Shown in pieces: positions 8,184-17,345 of a stretch of 24,128 nt of DNA. The notes under the pieces were generated by a model. It was not told the DNA's origin, made no database searches, and saw nothing but the letters and a program-made list of their open reading frames with translations. The position numbers were made by a program, and so were the translations under genes. Where the stretch lies: the NCBI GenBank assembly GCA_027575765.1, contig JANBPT010000750.1, positions 1 to 24,128 on the forward strand, in the 5' to 3' direction. Each line of letters begins with the position of its first letter. The stretch's first letter is position 1. Source of the stretch: Tieghemiomyces parasiticus. Taxonomy: Eukaryota > Kickxellomycota > Dimargaritomycetes > Dimargaritales > Dimargaritaceae.

Positions 8184-11100
8184 TCACTTGACGATTCGGA
8201 GCAGTCGACTGGAACTTTGACGGTCTTCCACGTCCGTCGACGTGGGTGCCGGGGTCTGCTGCATGGCAGGCCCTGGTGACGCGCTTGGTCCGGCTCCACC
8301 AGCCCGCTGTTCCTCGGCCATCCGGCGGCGTTTCTCCATCGGTCCGGCCATCATCTTACACCCTGACGATCCGCCGCTGTCACGGCCGGTCGACGAGACA
8401 GAGGTGCTCACTGACGCATTTCCGTCCGCATTACCAAAAATTCCACCAAATCCCAAGCCGCGCCCGGCGGTGGCCTTTCGTACTGTCGAGCCGACGTGGG
8501 CGTCAACTTGGGCGTTAGCTGAACTGAAGGCACTATCGTTAGGGTTGGGCAGAAACCGTTTGAGCCGGGTTTCCGAGCGGAATTGGAAATTGGCAACGGA
8601 CGCACCGGTACTAGTCATTGTGGTAGCCGACGAGTAGGACGAGGAAGTTATGGAGGTGTGCGAGCCAGACATTTCGGAAAGGCTGGTCGTAGCGGTGGTG
8701 GTTAACCGCGAGGAGGTTCCGGTCCATTGGGCACCAGCGCCATCACCCGTTGGGCCGAAGGCTCGGTCAGGGGCCACGCGACGGGTAATCATGGCAGCCA
8801 GATCAAGAGAGTCGTCGTCGTCGTCGTCGAGGAGACTGACGAAATCAAGTTTATCTGGCACCTGCCCGCCGCCCTGGGTGTGAAGGTGGTATTTAGTTGG
8901 GAACGACTGACTGGAGCCAATCCGGCCGAGGGGCGGCGGTAGTGGGTGGTCATCCGGGTCGCTTTCTGCATCAGAGCTAGAGGGGAGCGGCTCGACATCC
9001 GAAGCGACTGGGTCACCAACGGATGCCGGGTGGTCCGCTTGGGGTGAGCCAAGTGACGGTTGGGTATCAGCGTCCGCTTCGCCTGCGTGGGGAATGGCCA
9101 GGCAGGGCGTATCTAGTCCATAGGCGGAGCGTGCAAATGCCGCGGTTTCGGGATTTTGTGCTGGAGGCGAAGTCGAGGGTGGAATTATGCCGAAAATATG
9201 GGACGTAGTTGTTTGCAGTTAGCCCAGAGCCATCCCTGTTGACCAGCATTAACTCGTCAAGAGCGTACTTGCGTAGCGTCCCCTCCTCTCAGGATGCATT
9301 GGATTGCAATGGATAGGACCCCCCCTCTTCCTAGCTTCTTGGGCCAAGGTACACTGCGGCCATAACCTACCTAGTTTGCTCAGCTTGGCAAAAGTTGAAT
9401 CCTCGCCACGGTCCGAGGTCAGCCCCAGCTTAAGCCCACGCTTCCACATCAAACGCCGACGTTCACGATCGGCCAAGTCAGCATCGAAATCACCATCGAC
9501 CCAGTCCTGTAAGCCCACTAGTCCACTCAGGCTGCCACCACCGCCACTGCCATCCGACTTGAACATCCGCTGCCGGCGCTGCTTGGACCGAGCGGCCAAC
9601 TTACCCTCGCTCAGGTCACGACACAAGGCGGCCACCATGTGGTCGTCGTCCTTAGTCTCGCGTTCGCGGTGGAGCTGGCGTACTGCGTCGGCATCAACCT
9701 CATCTCCATCAGCTTCGTCGCCGCTATAAGCCAGCATCGAGTCGTTCTCGTCCCATTCGTCCAGGTCGAGGTCGTCGTCTTCCTCCTCCTCAGCCTCGCC
9801 GCCAAGACCGGAGGGTGGCTGCCCGGTGGCAGGTTGTCCTAGGAGCCCACCGGCAAAGGCGGTGAGTCGGGCCTGGCCAAACAGTCCCCCCGCACCGCCT
9901 TCCTCGTCCGATTCGCCCTCCTCAGCCTCAGCGTCCAAAAACTCCGATCGTGGACGCTTCGTGCCCTTAGGCACTGAGGGACCAGTGCGGTAGGGCAGGA
10001 CAGAAGCTGGAGACTCGGTCTCCGAGTCGGACACGAGATCTCGGCGCCGTACGAGACGGTTGAGACGGGTTTCGCCCTCCTGTCTGTTGGTATAGTCGGG
10101 AGGTACTGTGCAATCGGATGAACCGGTCGGCCGCTGACCCGGCGCTGTCGTGCATACTTCTGAAATGGCGGGAAATTGACCCTCACCCAGAGCCTGTGTT
10201 GGTGTGAAGGGCTGGGTGTCATCAAGAGGCGAAAGGACCTGCGTTGGCACAATTGATGAGTCTGTCATGCCCTTCGGGATTGTCAATGGCAGTAATGGCG
10301 GCGTTCCGCCCTGCGTGGCGGTGGTAGTCGTCGTCAGATCGAGGCTCGGTAGTGGTGGGAACCCGGCGTCGATGGGTGACTGGCTATCGAGGAACGAGTC
10401 CTGCGAGGGCGAAACCATATGGGCCACGCTGCGCGGATCGAACCACTTGTCATCGTTTGTACCGTTGATGTCGTCCAGCGTGTCGGCGGCCAGATGAGCG
10501 ATGGCATCGTCCGCAACCGGTTGGTCCCCGGTACCCAAACTACTAACGATGGGGGTTTCGACGTGCCCTCCGATCAATCGGGCGTGGGCTGCGGTACTTA
10601 GTGTAAGGGTCGCGTCGAATGAGATGGGAGCCGTGGCCTTAGCATCGGCAAGGTTGGTTGAGTTGTTCTCGGAAGCTGGAGTAGGTTTGCAAGCGGTACG
10701 CGTAAAGAGGGGAAACAGGGCCTGGGCCGGCTTAGGCGATGGTGGTGGTGACAGATTGCTTAGTTGACGGTGGGCCTCAGTTGGAGCCGGTACGGTTCGA
10801 CGACGATGCACTGGCTCGTCATCGTCGTCGTCTTCCACCAGATTCGTATCTTCTCTGTCGGAATTCTCGCTAGTCACATTGGCTTCCCCATCCTCCGCCT
10901 CGTCCGCGGGCTCTTCCTCGTCTTCTAAGTCGCTCCCGGCCTCGCTGCCGAGCCTACTATCGGAAATCTTCAATATGTCCTCGTCAATGCCCAGCAACCC
11001 CGGACGTTCTTCTTCCTTGGCCGCAAGTAAGCTCCGCGCACTGGCGAACCGCGTCTGGGCAGAGCTTGTAAGGATCTTCTGGGAAAGCATTGCATTAAGC

Positions 11101-11339
11101 TGTCGGTGGTCGATACCGACAGGGGTCTTTTTGGCCGGCGAGAGCAGGTTGCGGGCCTTGGCGGCGGCACAAGCCTTCGCCTCTCCAGAGAGAGTGCCCA
11201 ATGCATTATCCGGTGACTTCAGCAGTGTCTGATACCTATTGACGCCCGTGAGCAAGGAAGCGATGGCACGCTGCCGTGCATGCTTCACCAGGGTCGACTC
11301 ATCGTCAACGATTTCGAGTTCCATTAAGTCGTCCGACAT
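8184..11339 (-). CDS. mrc1: Replication checkpoint mediator Mrc1/Claspin, two exons: complement(join(8184..9160,9371..11339))
   Basis: The spliced product is 981 residues. Mrc1/Claspin travels with the replication fork, tethers polymerase epsilon to the helicase, and relays Mec1/ATR signals to the checkpoint kinase. Visible features are an SQ/TQ cluster (Ser312, Ser319, Thr342, Thr366, Thr375, Thr381), acidic tracts (about 138-175 and 515-550), and an MRC1-like domain from about 465 (SEFLDAEAEEGESDEE) through an Arg/Lys-rich part (about 578-640) to KLAQNPETAAF (655-665), followed by a Ser/Thr-rich tail with Asp768-773. The motif KLAQNPETAAF is formed only by splicing, which supports the intron. 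I chose the ATG at 11339 because conserved-type acidic sequence starts there; an in-frame ATG at 11438 would add 33 hydrophobic, atypical residues. Family confidence is high; the C-terminal exon is a deduction from phase and motif continuity. Confidence 0.85.
9161..9370 (-). other. Spliceosomal intron in the Mrc1 gene (210 nt, phase 1)
   Basis: On the minus strand the donor is GTAGGT at 9370-9365, a CTAAC branch site lies at 9222-9218, and the next AG downstream of the branch is CTCCAG, ending at 9161. Without splicing the upstream frame runs to a stop at 9249-9251, and the downstream frame meets TAA at the branch site. Splicing after one codon base restores one frame across 99 stop-free codons into the C-terminal open frame, and creates the AQNPETAAF sequence typical of Mrc1 proteins. 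Confidence 0.85.
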
Positions 11340-11610
11340 GGCGAAATAGTCCCAAGCTGGCGTAAAGGCGAGTGGAAAATGCAAAGAGAGAAAAATAAAC
11401 ACTTTAGAGGAGCTAAACCTGACCAGGGATGGCTGCAATGAATGATAAAGTAAACGACGAGTCGGCCCTGCGGCATTCTACTCCACTCATTGTTCCAGCC
11501 ATACCATTGCCAAAGCTGAAAGTAAGCGTAAACAAAACAATAAGACGGTGGCCAATATCCTGATTAATAATCTATACATTTATACCACATCGCGAGATCT
11601 CTTTCATGAA
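11340..11610. other. Divergent intergenic region between Mrc1 and tRNA-Val
   Basis: It contains the 5' flank of the Mrc1 gene (minus strand) and the upstream flank of the tRNA. A TATACATTTATA stretch at about 11573-11584 lies roughly 30 bases upstream of the tRNA and could help place TFIIIB. No MCB (ACGCGT) element of the kind that controls yeast replication genes is present in this gap. Confidence 0.4.
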
Positions 11611-11684
11611 GTCAGTGTGGTGTAGTTGGTTATCACGTACGCCTCACACGCGTAAGGTCTCCGGTTCGAGCCCGGACATTGACA
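11611..11684 (+). tRNA. tRNA-Val (anticodon CAC)
   Basis: The 74-nt sequence folds as a standard cloverleaf. The acceptor stem is GTCAGTG with CATTGAC (one G-T pair), the D arm is GTGT...ATCAC, and the anticodon stem is TACGC/GCGTA around the loop CTCACAC (anticodon CAC, valine GTG codons). The variable loop is AGGTC and the T arm TCCGG-TTCGAGC-CCGGA, with discriminator base A. The A box (TGGTGTAGTTGG) and B box (GGTTCGAGCCC) are intact. There is no intron and no encoded CCA, as expected for a eukaryote. Confidence 0.95.
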
Positions 11685-11685
11685 C

Positions 11686-11693
11686 TTTTTTTT
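11686..11693 (+). terminator. RNA polymerase III terminator (T8)
   Basis: A run of eight T residues starts two bases after the tRNA's 3' end, which is the normal Pol III termination signal. Confidence 0.9.
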
Positions 11694-12072
11694 GCATTTT
11701 CTATCGACGAGTGCTTCACGCCCTTCTCTACGGCTGTTATTGCTTGGCTGGGCCCAGCAATAAGGTTGTCGCCGATTAGCTAGACCAGCCTAGTACTCGG
11801 TTCTGCGATTGCGGCAAAGAGTTGGTGAAGACCCCTTGGGGAGCACAGGTTGATGTAGCTACCGATATGAAGATAGCTGAACACAAACATAGATAATGCC
11901 CATGTGACGCCTACTTGGCTGATCGAGAAAAAACCTAATATATGATGAGATGCGCTTGTGAAGTTTGTTTATTCGGCTAGCTCTCACTGTGTAGCCCTTG
12001 CTGTTAAAATTTAGTAGGCCTGGGGATATATATATGCTTATTATAATTGAGGCATTAACGGTTCCGGCCTAA
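11694..12072. other. Intergenic region downstream of tRNA-Val and of the ABC transporter
   Basis: These 379 bases hold no open frame worth reporting. The right part is AT-rich (GATATATATATGCTTATTAT near 12023-12042) and would carry 3'-end signals of the minus-strand transporter gene. Confidence 0.5.
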
Positions 12073-14472
12073 TTAAATCCTAGATAGCGTGTAAGACCCT
12101 TCTCCATCGAAAGCCAAATGTTGGCGGTGAAACGCGGCCAAGACGTCGGGTTGATGACTAACGGACAAGAAGGTGATTCCACGGCGCTGGGCCAACGCGT
12201 AGAGATCGGTGGTTCCCGCGGCATCGATGGACGAGCAAGGTTCGTCGACGACAGCGAAGGTAGGGTTCAGGAAGAGGAGGCGGGCAAAGACGAGGCGCTG
12301 TTGCTGGCCCGGGGAAAGGAGCCGGGTGGTCCAATCAGTGGCGCTGAAGGGTTCGTGGAGTGGGAGGGCGTGTGCGAGGCGGCCGAGGCCGACCCGGTGG
12401 AGGAGATGACGGAGGTCAGGGTCGGAAATGAGCGCGGGAAGAGGGGACATGGCATCGATGTCGGGGCCACGATGGTTTGAGTCGCTGTCCGACAGGTTAG
12501 GGTCCTGACCGTTGGAGGGCTGGGTTGCCTCACGGCTAATCCGATTGGTGGCTAGCTTTAGGTCGAGAGGGCCACCGCTGGTAGAGCCGGCCATACTGTG
12601 GCTAGGGTCGTGATGGTAGCCTCCGTTTCCACTACCAACGCTGCTATGGCTGCTCGACGTCCTTGGTGGTGCTTCGTAAGGCAAACCGTCGGCATACCGC
12701 ACGGCATGCCCTGTAGAATCAGATCCTCTACGTGCGCTACTACGCCGCTGGCGTATACCGCACGCAGTAGTAAGTTTGGTTACCCAGGGCCGCGTCGTCG
12801 GGACCTCAAAATCATTAAAAGTATCAATGGCCGCGTTTGGGTACACGATCTGGTCGTAGAGGGAGCCGAAGGGTAGATACGGCTGCTGGGAGAAAAAGAG
12901 GACCGCCGGCTGCCACGAGTGGTAAGGCTGCGGGAGCCGCGGGAGGTCGTCTTGGTCAAGGAAAGGAGGGCCCGGTGGGGGCGATGAGACTTTTAGAGTG
13001 GGTGAAGAAGGTAGGCTAATCTGGCCCCGCTCGGCGGTCCAGAGCCCGCTGAGGATCCGGATTAGGGAACTTTTTCCGCAGCCGTTGGGACCCGTGACGA
13101 GTAGGTGGTCACCGATGCGGATGGTGACCGTAACATCGCGGAAGAGCGTGTATCCGGTGGGTAGAACGGCGTCCAAATGGTCGATGGTGATGGCAAAGGC
13201 GGTGGCCGTAGTAGCCGTGGGCGATACCTGCGTACCCGTAGTCCCGGCGACGAGAGTCCTCTGTTTAGCCACCGAGCCGACTGAGAACTTTACTACCGAA
13301 TCCTCATCCGAGTCCACTTTGGTCTCCGCTGGCTTGAAAACCGCTCCGTCCTTGGTGGTCAGCATTTCTAACGTGTCCAGCAACTGGGTAATCCGCATAA
13401 CGTAACCGGCGTAATCTGAGAACGCAGCGGCCTGCTGGACAATGACAGTGAAGCGGAAAATCAGGTACATGGCGATGAACGACGCCTTACTGACAAGGTT
13501 GGCGACCTGGGCTGGATCGTCCATGCCGTCGTACCATCCATTAAAAATCGGGATAGCAATGACCAGGTAGCTAAGGATGGACCCGAGGTACCCAAACACG
13601 TTGGTTGAGAGGTTCAGCCAGAACCGACGGTTGACAATGCGGCGTTGCCAATTAGCGACGAGCCTGAGGGCCTGGTTAAGCCGGAGGTGCTCGTAGTGGT
13701 GCCCACGTTGCATGGTAAGCGGGCCAGCGTGGTTACGCACGTGGACATGTTGGAACCGGTAGGTACCTTCCTGGCGTTCCTGGGCCCAGGTCAGGCTGAT
13801 GACTGGCGTCATGAGGAACCGGGAGATGATGGTGCCCAGGACGAAGAACAAGTAGATGAGGAGCGGGCCAAAGTAACCGGTGATTTCCCAGGTTTCGACC
13901 GTGTAGTAGACAACTAGGATCGGGGAAAGGACAAGCTGCTGGAGTAGTTCTGAGGAGGCCACGGCGAATTTGTCCACATCTTGGGTGATACGTTGATCCG
14001 GATTATCAACCAGGTGGCCGTCGACGATTCGGTAAAGCGGGCTGCTGAAGGTGGGGGGCACAGGGAGACGGCTATGGTGATTATATTCCGTATCTGCGAC
14101 ACCGTCGATCGGTCCCCCGGCGGCGGTCGGGAGTGGTCGGAGGTACCGCGTCTGTATGCAATGGCTGAGGACCAACCGGGTGCGAACTTGGTACCGACCC
14201 GCAGCGAACGTGACGAGGGACTGGCCTAGGCCGGCAGCCACCACGATACCCAGACTGCGACCCAGCAGCGGGTAGAACGCGTCGGTGTCTTTGGCCACCA
14301 AGACGGAGTAGTAGTCACTGGGTATTAATCCTGTGAAATAGACCACCACCTCATTGGCGGCCGCCACGAGGATCAGGGCGACACAAGGAAGGAGGACCGA
14401 CCCGTAGACGCGGCGCACGTCGGCCGGCGGGCGGAATTGAACCCGGGTCAGGCGGGCGATCCGCTTGACCAT
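12073..14472 (-). CDS. ABCD4-like half ABC transporter (lysosomal/vacuolar cobalamin type)
   Basis: This 799-residue protein has one six-helix membrane domain and one ATPase domain, so it should work as a dimer. Membrane segments lie near 24-46, 70-92, 176-194, 200-222, 285-310 and 328-348. Signatures of the D subfamily, and of ABCD4 in particular, are GLIPSDYYSVLVAKD (48-62), NPDQRITQDVDKF (157-169) and LGSILSYLVIAIPIF (296-310). The ATPase has Walker A GPNGCGKS (461-468), a Q-loop near 529, signature SPGQQQR (720-726), Walker B FAVVDE (739-744, Glu744), D-loop SSID and His773. Animal ABCD4 (about 606 residues) exports cobalamin from lysosomes with LMBD1. This copy is longer because of a Ser/Gly-rich insert at about 571-680 between Q-loop and signature, with no stops or splice need. 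A peroxisomal fatty-acyl transporter is the alternative, but ABCD4-type motifs fit better. Substrate is inference. Confidence 0.88.
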   Translation of the reverse strand: MVKRIARLTRVQFRPPADVRRVYGSVLLPCVALILVAAANEVVVYFTGLIPSDYYSVLVAKDTDAFYPLLGRSLGIVVAAGLGQSLVTFAAGRYQVRTRLVLSHCIQTRYLRPLPTAAGGPIDGVADTEYNHHSRLPVPPTFSSPLYRIVDGHLVDNPDQRITQDVDKFAVASSELLQQLVLSPILVVYYTVETWEITGYFGPLLIYLFFVLGTIISRFLMTPVISLTWAQERQEGTYRFQHVHVRNHAGPLTMQRGHHYEHLRLNQALRLVANWQRRIVNRRFWLNLSTNVFGYLGSILSYLVIAIPIFNGWYDGMDDPAQVANLVSKASFIAMYLIFRFTVIVQQAAAFSDYAGYVMRITQLLDTLEMLTTKDGAVFKPAETKVDSDEDSVVKFSVGSVAKQRTLVAGTTGTQVSPTATTATAFAITIDHLDAVLPTGYTLFRDVTVTIRIGDHLLVTGPNGCGKSSLIRILSGLWTAERGQISLPSSPTLKVSSPPPGPPFLDQDDLPRLPQPYHSWQPAVLFFSQQPYLPFGSLYDQIVYPNAAIDTFNDFEVPTTRPWVTKLTTACGIRQRRSSARRGSDSTGHAVRYADGLPYEAPPRTSSSHSSVGSGNGGYHHDPSHSMAGSTSGGPLDLKLATNRISREATQPSNGQDPNLSDSDSNHRGPDIDAMSPLPALISDPDLRHLLHRVGLGRLAHALPLHEPFSATDWTTRLLSPGQQQRLVFARLLFLNPTFAVVDEPCSSIDAAGTTDLYALAQRRGITFLSVSHQPDVLAAFHRQHLAFDGEGSYTLSRI

Positions 14473-16682
14473 GTCCCAGTTGAGGCTGTAGTGGGGCGCC
14501 CGGTCACCTCTATAAAAATATATTCAAAGAAAAATTCAGCGTCGGTTGCGCGGGATATGATATTCGGAAGCGATGGACATTAGCGGTCCTATTGGATGCG
14601 CTGGAAGTGCTGGCCGGGCTAGAGTTGTTTAGAGCTACGAGGCCCTAAGCGCTGTAGACGGGACCTAAAGCGACCACATTGACTTACTCGGTAAAGGTTT
14701 TTGGGGCGCCATTCGCAAAGTCGAGCGAGTTCATGGCGGCACAGTACACGGGTGGCGAGACCCTTTGGAGGAGGGGGCTGAAAAGCCACGCGGGGTATTT
14801 TCTGGTTACGCAGAGCAGAGGGCGGTGAGTTCTGAGTCAAGGCAGCCCCGCGACTCGAGGTGGTTGGAATGAGGTCGTTCTAAGAAATGAACTACCTGGC
14901 CGAGTCGGGTCGGACGCAAGGCGAATTTCGAAAAAGGACGGGAAGTTCAGGTCTGAGCTCGGTCGTGAGGGTCCAGCCCTTGGGTTCTTTTTTGTAGCTG
15001 AAGGAGCGGCGGCAGGTCGTTGGCAGCGAGATCAGAGAACGAGGTACGGAGAGAGAGGAGGAAGGGGGGGGTCGGGAGAGAATGAACCCAACCGACACGG
15101 TGGCTTGGTATACAAAAGTGATGGAGTGGTGTGTGTGTGAGAGGTAGACGGTGTACGAGGCCAACCTCCACCCTGCATTACCTAAACCATAGGACAGCGG
15201 CAGTGGCGGTGGCGGTGACTATCCGGAGGGGTCCGTGGGAGTACAGGAGGAACTGGTCTGCTGATACCATTGGAGGGGCATAGTAGCACTAGTAAGGTAC
15301 GGATAAAAAGTCCCATTGTTTTTTGTATAAAAAAATCAGAAAGTAGGTACATATAACACAATGTACCTTAATGGGAGGTAAACAGGCGCCATGAACGACT
15401 GGGGAAGAGACGTTCGATAAGGAGGCGTATCCATAACCGATAGCCACGGAGCAGCAGCCTTAGAAAACGGTGTCTGGCTCGTCTCCAACCTGTGCGGTTA
15501 GGTCATATGAAACCCGTGTGAAGTACATGGCAACGAGGACTCACGGTAGCAGCAATAATAACCGAGACGGAAGGCGGCGCTCAATCCTTCCGCGGCCTAA
15601 AGCTGTTAATACCCTCTTAAATTTCCAACTCACTCCTAGATGATGAAACCCCGAACCGGCACCGGACGGCGACCAGTCTATGAAAATAGGGTAAAATCAA
15701 TGTCGGTTCTACGGCTCCCGGTCACTACCCTATACCGACCCATAGGTTGGAACCCGGAATTAGCATGCAGTCGAACGGCACAGACATCGTTGCCAACGCT
15801 GCGAAACAATAACGAATGCAGCTGAAGACTGCCGAGGCATTAAGGTGGATGGGTTACAAGCGCCAGGGGCAAATGTGCATGTAGAGAGCAACAGTGGGTT
15901 TCTGAGTTAACGACTACACACATGTTAAAGATAAAGGAAATAAGGGTTGTATAATTTATGAATGGTGGGGGTGATGTGACGGATAATGTAGGAGGAGAAG
16001 CGACACACCATATTATGAAGGCAACTTGACAGCCCACTACAGGTACGGTTTGCACTGGAGTATTAGGATTTTCTTACGAAATTAATGTAAAAGATAATAA
16101 ACAAAGCGACGGGTCGGGGAGGTGGATTTGGGTTTGGTGGTAGCGAAGGCGACCAAGAGTGATGGGAAGGCTCAAGGCGATAGGCATTGGTACAGGGTTC
16201 AAGGAGAGGCGGAGTAGCAAACTTGGCTCGGACCAATGGTAAGGGGACTATCAGCGAAGCCTGAGGCCAAAGATGCAAGAGAATGGTGGTTGGCACAGCC
16301 AGCCAGCGGACATTAAGAGGGTTAAGGATAAGGGAAGGGAGGGGGACTGGGTGACCCCCGTACTGGTCCATTTACGTTTAAGGGAAGAGTGGAAGGCGAA
16401 GGCAACGGTAAGGTGTGGGGTGGTTTCCAGAGTCTACCGATATCCCCAAGGAAGACGATGGGTGATCGCTAAGTAAGGTTCCATGGAAATTGTGAGGGAG
16501 GGGCAAGGGGAACTAGTAAAATGACACTGACAACGGACAGGGTTCAGAATGGGATACGAAACCAGAGCGGTCAAAACGAAAAGATGTTGCGGGAGGGAGA
16601 GGTATATGACAAGACGACACCCAGACAAATGGCACACCTCGAAACCTCGGCCTCGATCATGCGCTCCTTAATAAACGCATGT
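14473..16682. other. Gene-free 2.2-kb spacer
   Basis: The left end (to about 15170) is upstream of the transporter gene: its minus strand is pyrimidine-rich (a CT-rich block opposite 15040-15075) and carries a TATATTTTTATAG-like stretch at about 14510-14522, roughly 40-50 bases before the ATG, which might be a TATA box. The right end is downstream of the surface-protein gene. Frames at 14619-14840, 14892-15171, 15640-15825, 15840-16055 and 16063-16371 are low in complexity or start without context, and I recognise none. Confidence 0.5.
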
Positions 16683-17345
16683 CTACACCCAGTGATGTAG
16701 CATCAGGGCGGAGGCAGCGACAGCAGCGAGCGGCAGCGACAAGAAACTGGAGGAGCGACCGGCGGCGTTAGTTGGGTCACCAGGGAGGTACGGACGGGGC
16801 GCATCCACCACCTCGGTACTGGATGAAGTAGGCTGAGGCGTATCCGTCGGGGAATCGGTGGTGGGAGCCGTAGTCGTATTCGTGCTATCGGCGCTCGAAG
16901 TTGCCGTTGTCTGATCACTGGACGTCGTCGTGGTGGCCTTTCCCTTACTAGTTGTCGTTTTCTTGTTGTCGTTGTTGCTCTCCTCCGAATTCAATTCAGC
17001 GGTCTTGGTTGACGCGGCAGGAGTACCCTTGGCGGTCGACTTATGACTAGCACTAGTTGCAGTGGGCTTGGTTGGCGCCTTAGTCGACGAATTTTTATCC
17101 TCATGAGACGAGTCATCGTGGTCGTCGTCATCATCGTCGTCATTGTCCCGTTCGTTCTTGCGGGCGGCGGGTAATTCGTGCAAGGTGTCCACGTGGTCCG
17201 AACCGAGGTCGCCACGTTCTTCCAGGTCACGGCGAAAAAGGGCAGGCGCCCCGGCGGCACGGTCCATACCGTGGGCGACGGTATGGGCGATCACCGTGGA
17301 TGCGCACAGAGCAGCAGAAAGAAAGACTAGGAGCCTGGCGTACAT
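16683..17345 (-). CDS. Small secreted Ser/Thr-rich protein with GPI-type C-terminus
   Basis: This 220-residue protein starts with a signal peptide (1-20, likely cut after VIA) and ends in a hydrophobic tail (about 200-218) preceded by small residues (Asn193-Ala-Ala-Gly), the pattern of a GPI-attachment signal. Between lie a possible Kex2-type dibasic site (Arg38-Arg39), an Asp tract (69-75) within an acidic block to about 83, and a long Ser/Thr/Lys-rich region (86-178) suited to O-mannosylation. Possible N-glycosylation sites are Asn85 and Asn156. Such proteins are common fungal cell-wall or plasma-membrane components. No catalytic domain is visible, so no function beyond surface localisation can be given. 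The ATG at 17345 is preferred because it directly begins the signal peptide. No intron is needed. Confidence 0.8.
   Translation of the reverse strand: MYARLLVFLSAALCASTVIAHTVAHGMDRAAGAPALFRRDLEERGDLGSDHVDTLHELPAARKNERDNDDDDDDDHDDSSHEDKNSSTKAPTKPTATSASHKSTAKGTPAASTKTAELNSEESNNDNKKTTTSKGKATTTTSSDQTTATSSADSTNTTTAPTTDSPTDTPQPTSSSTEVVDAPRPYLPGDPTNAAGRSSSFLSLPLAAVAASALMLHHWV

Noticed and set aside
8789..9052. Minus-strand 87-codon open frame beginning with ATG
   Set aside because: It overlaps the deduced second exon of Mrc1 in a different frame; its repetitive Thr run is the Asp-codon repeat read out of frame.
9249..9370. Unspliced C-terminal ending of the Mrc1 frame
   Set aside because: The sequence after Leu656 is unlike Mrc1 and starts at a good GTAGGT donor; it is treated as intron.
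11340..11438. 33-residue N-terminal extension of Mrc1 from an upstream ATG
   Set aside because: It is hydrophobic and aromatic, unlike the acidic start of Mrc1 proteins, and would look like a signal sequence on a nuclear protein; more likely 5' leader.
11648..11653. ACGCGT (MCB-like element) near Mrc1
   Set aside because: It is part of the tRNA-Val anticodon stem and loop, not a promoter element.
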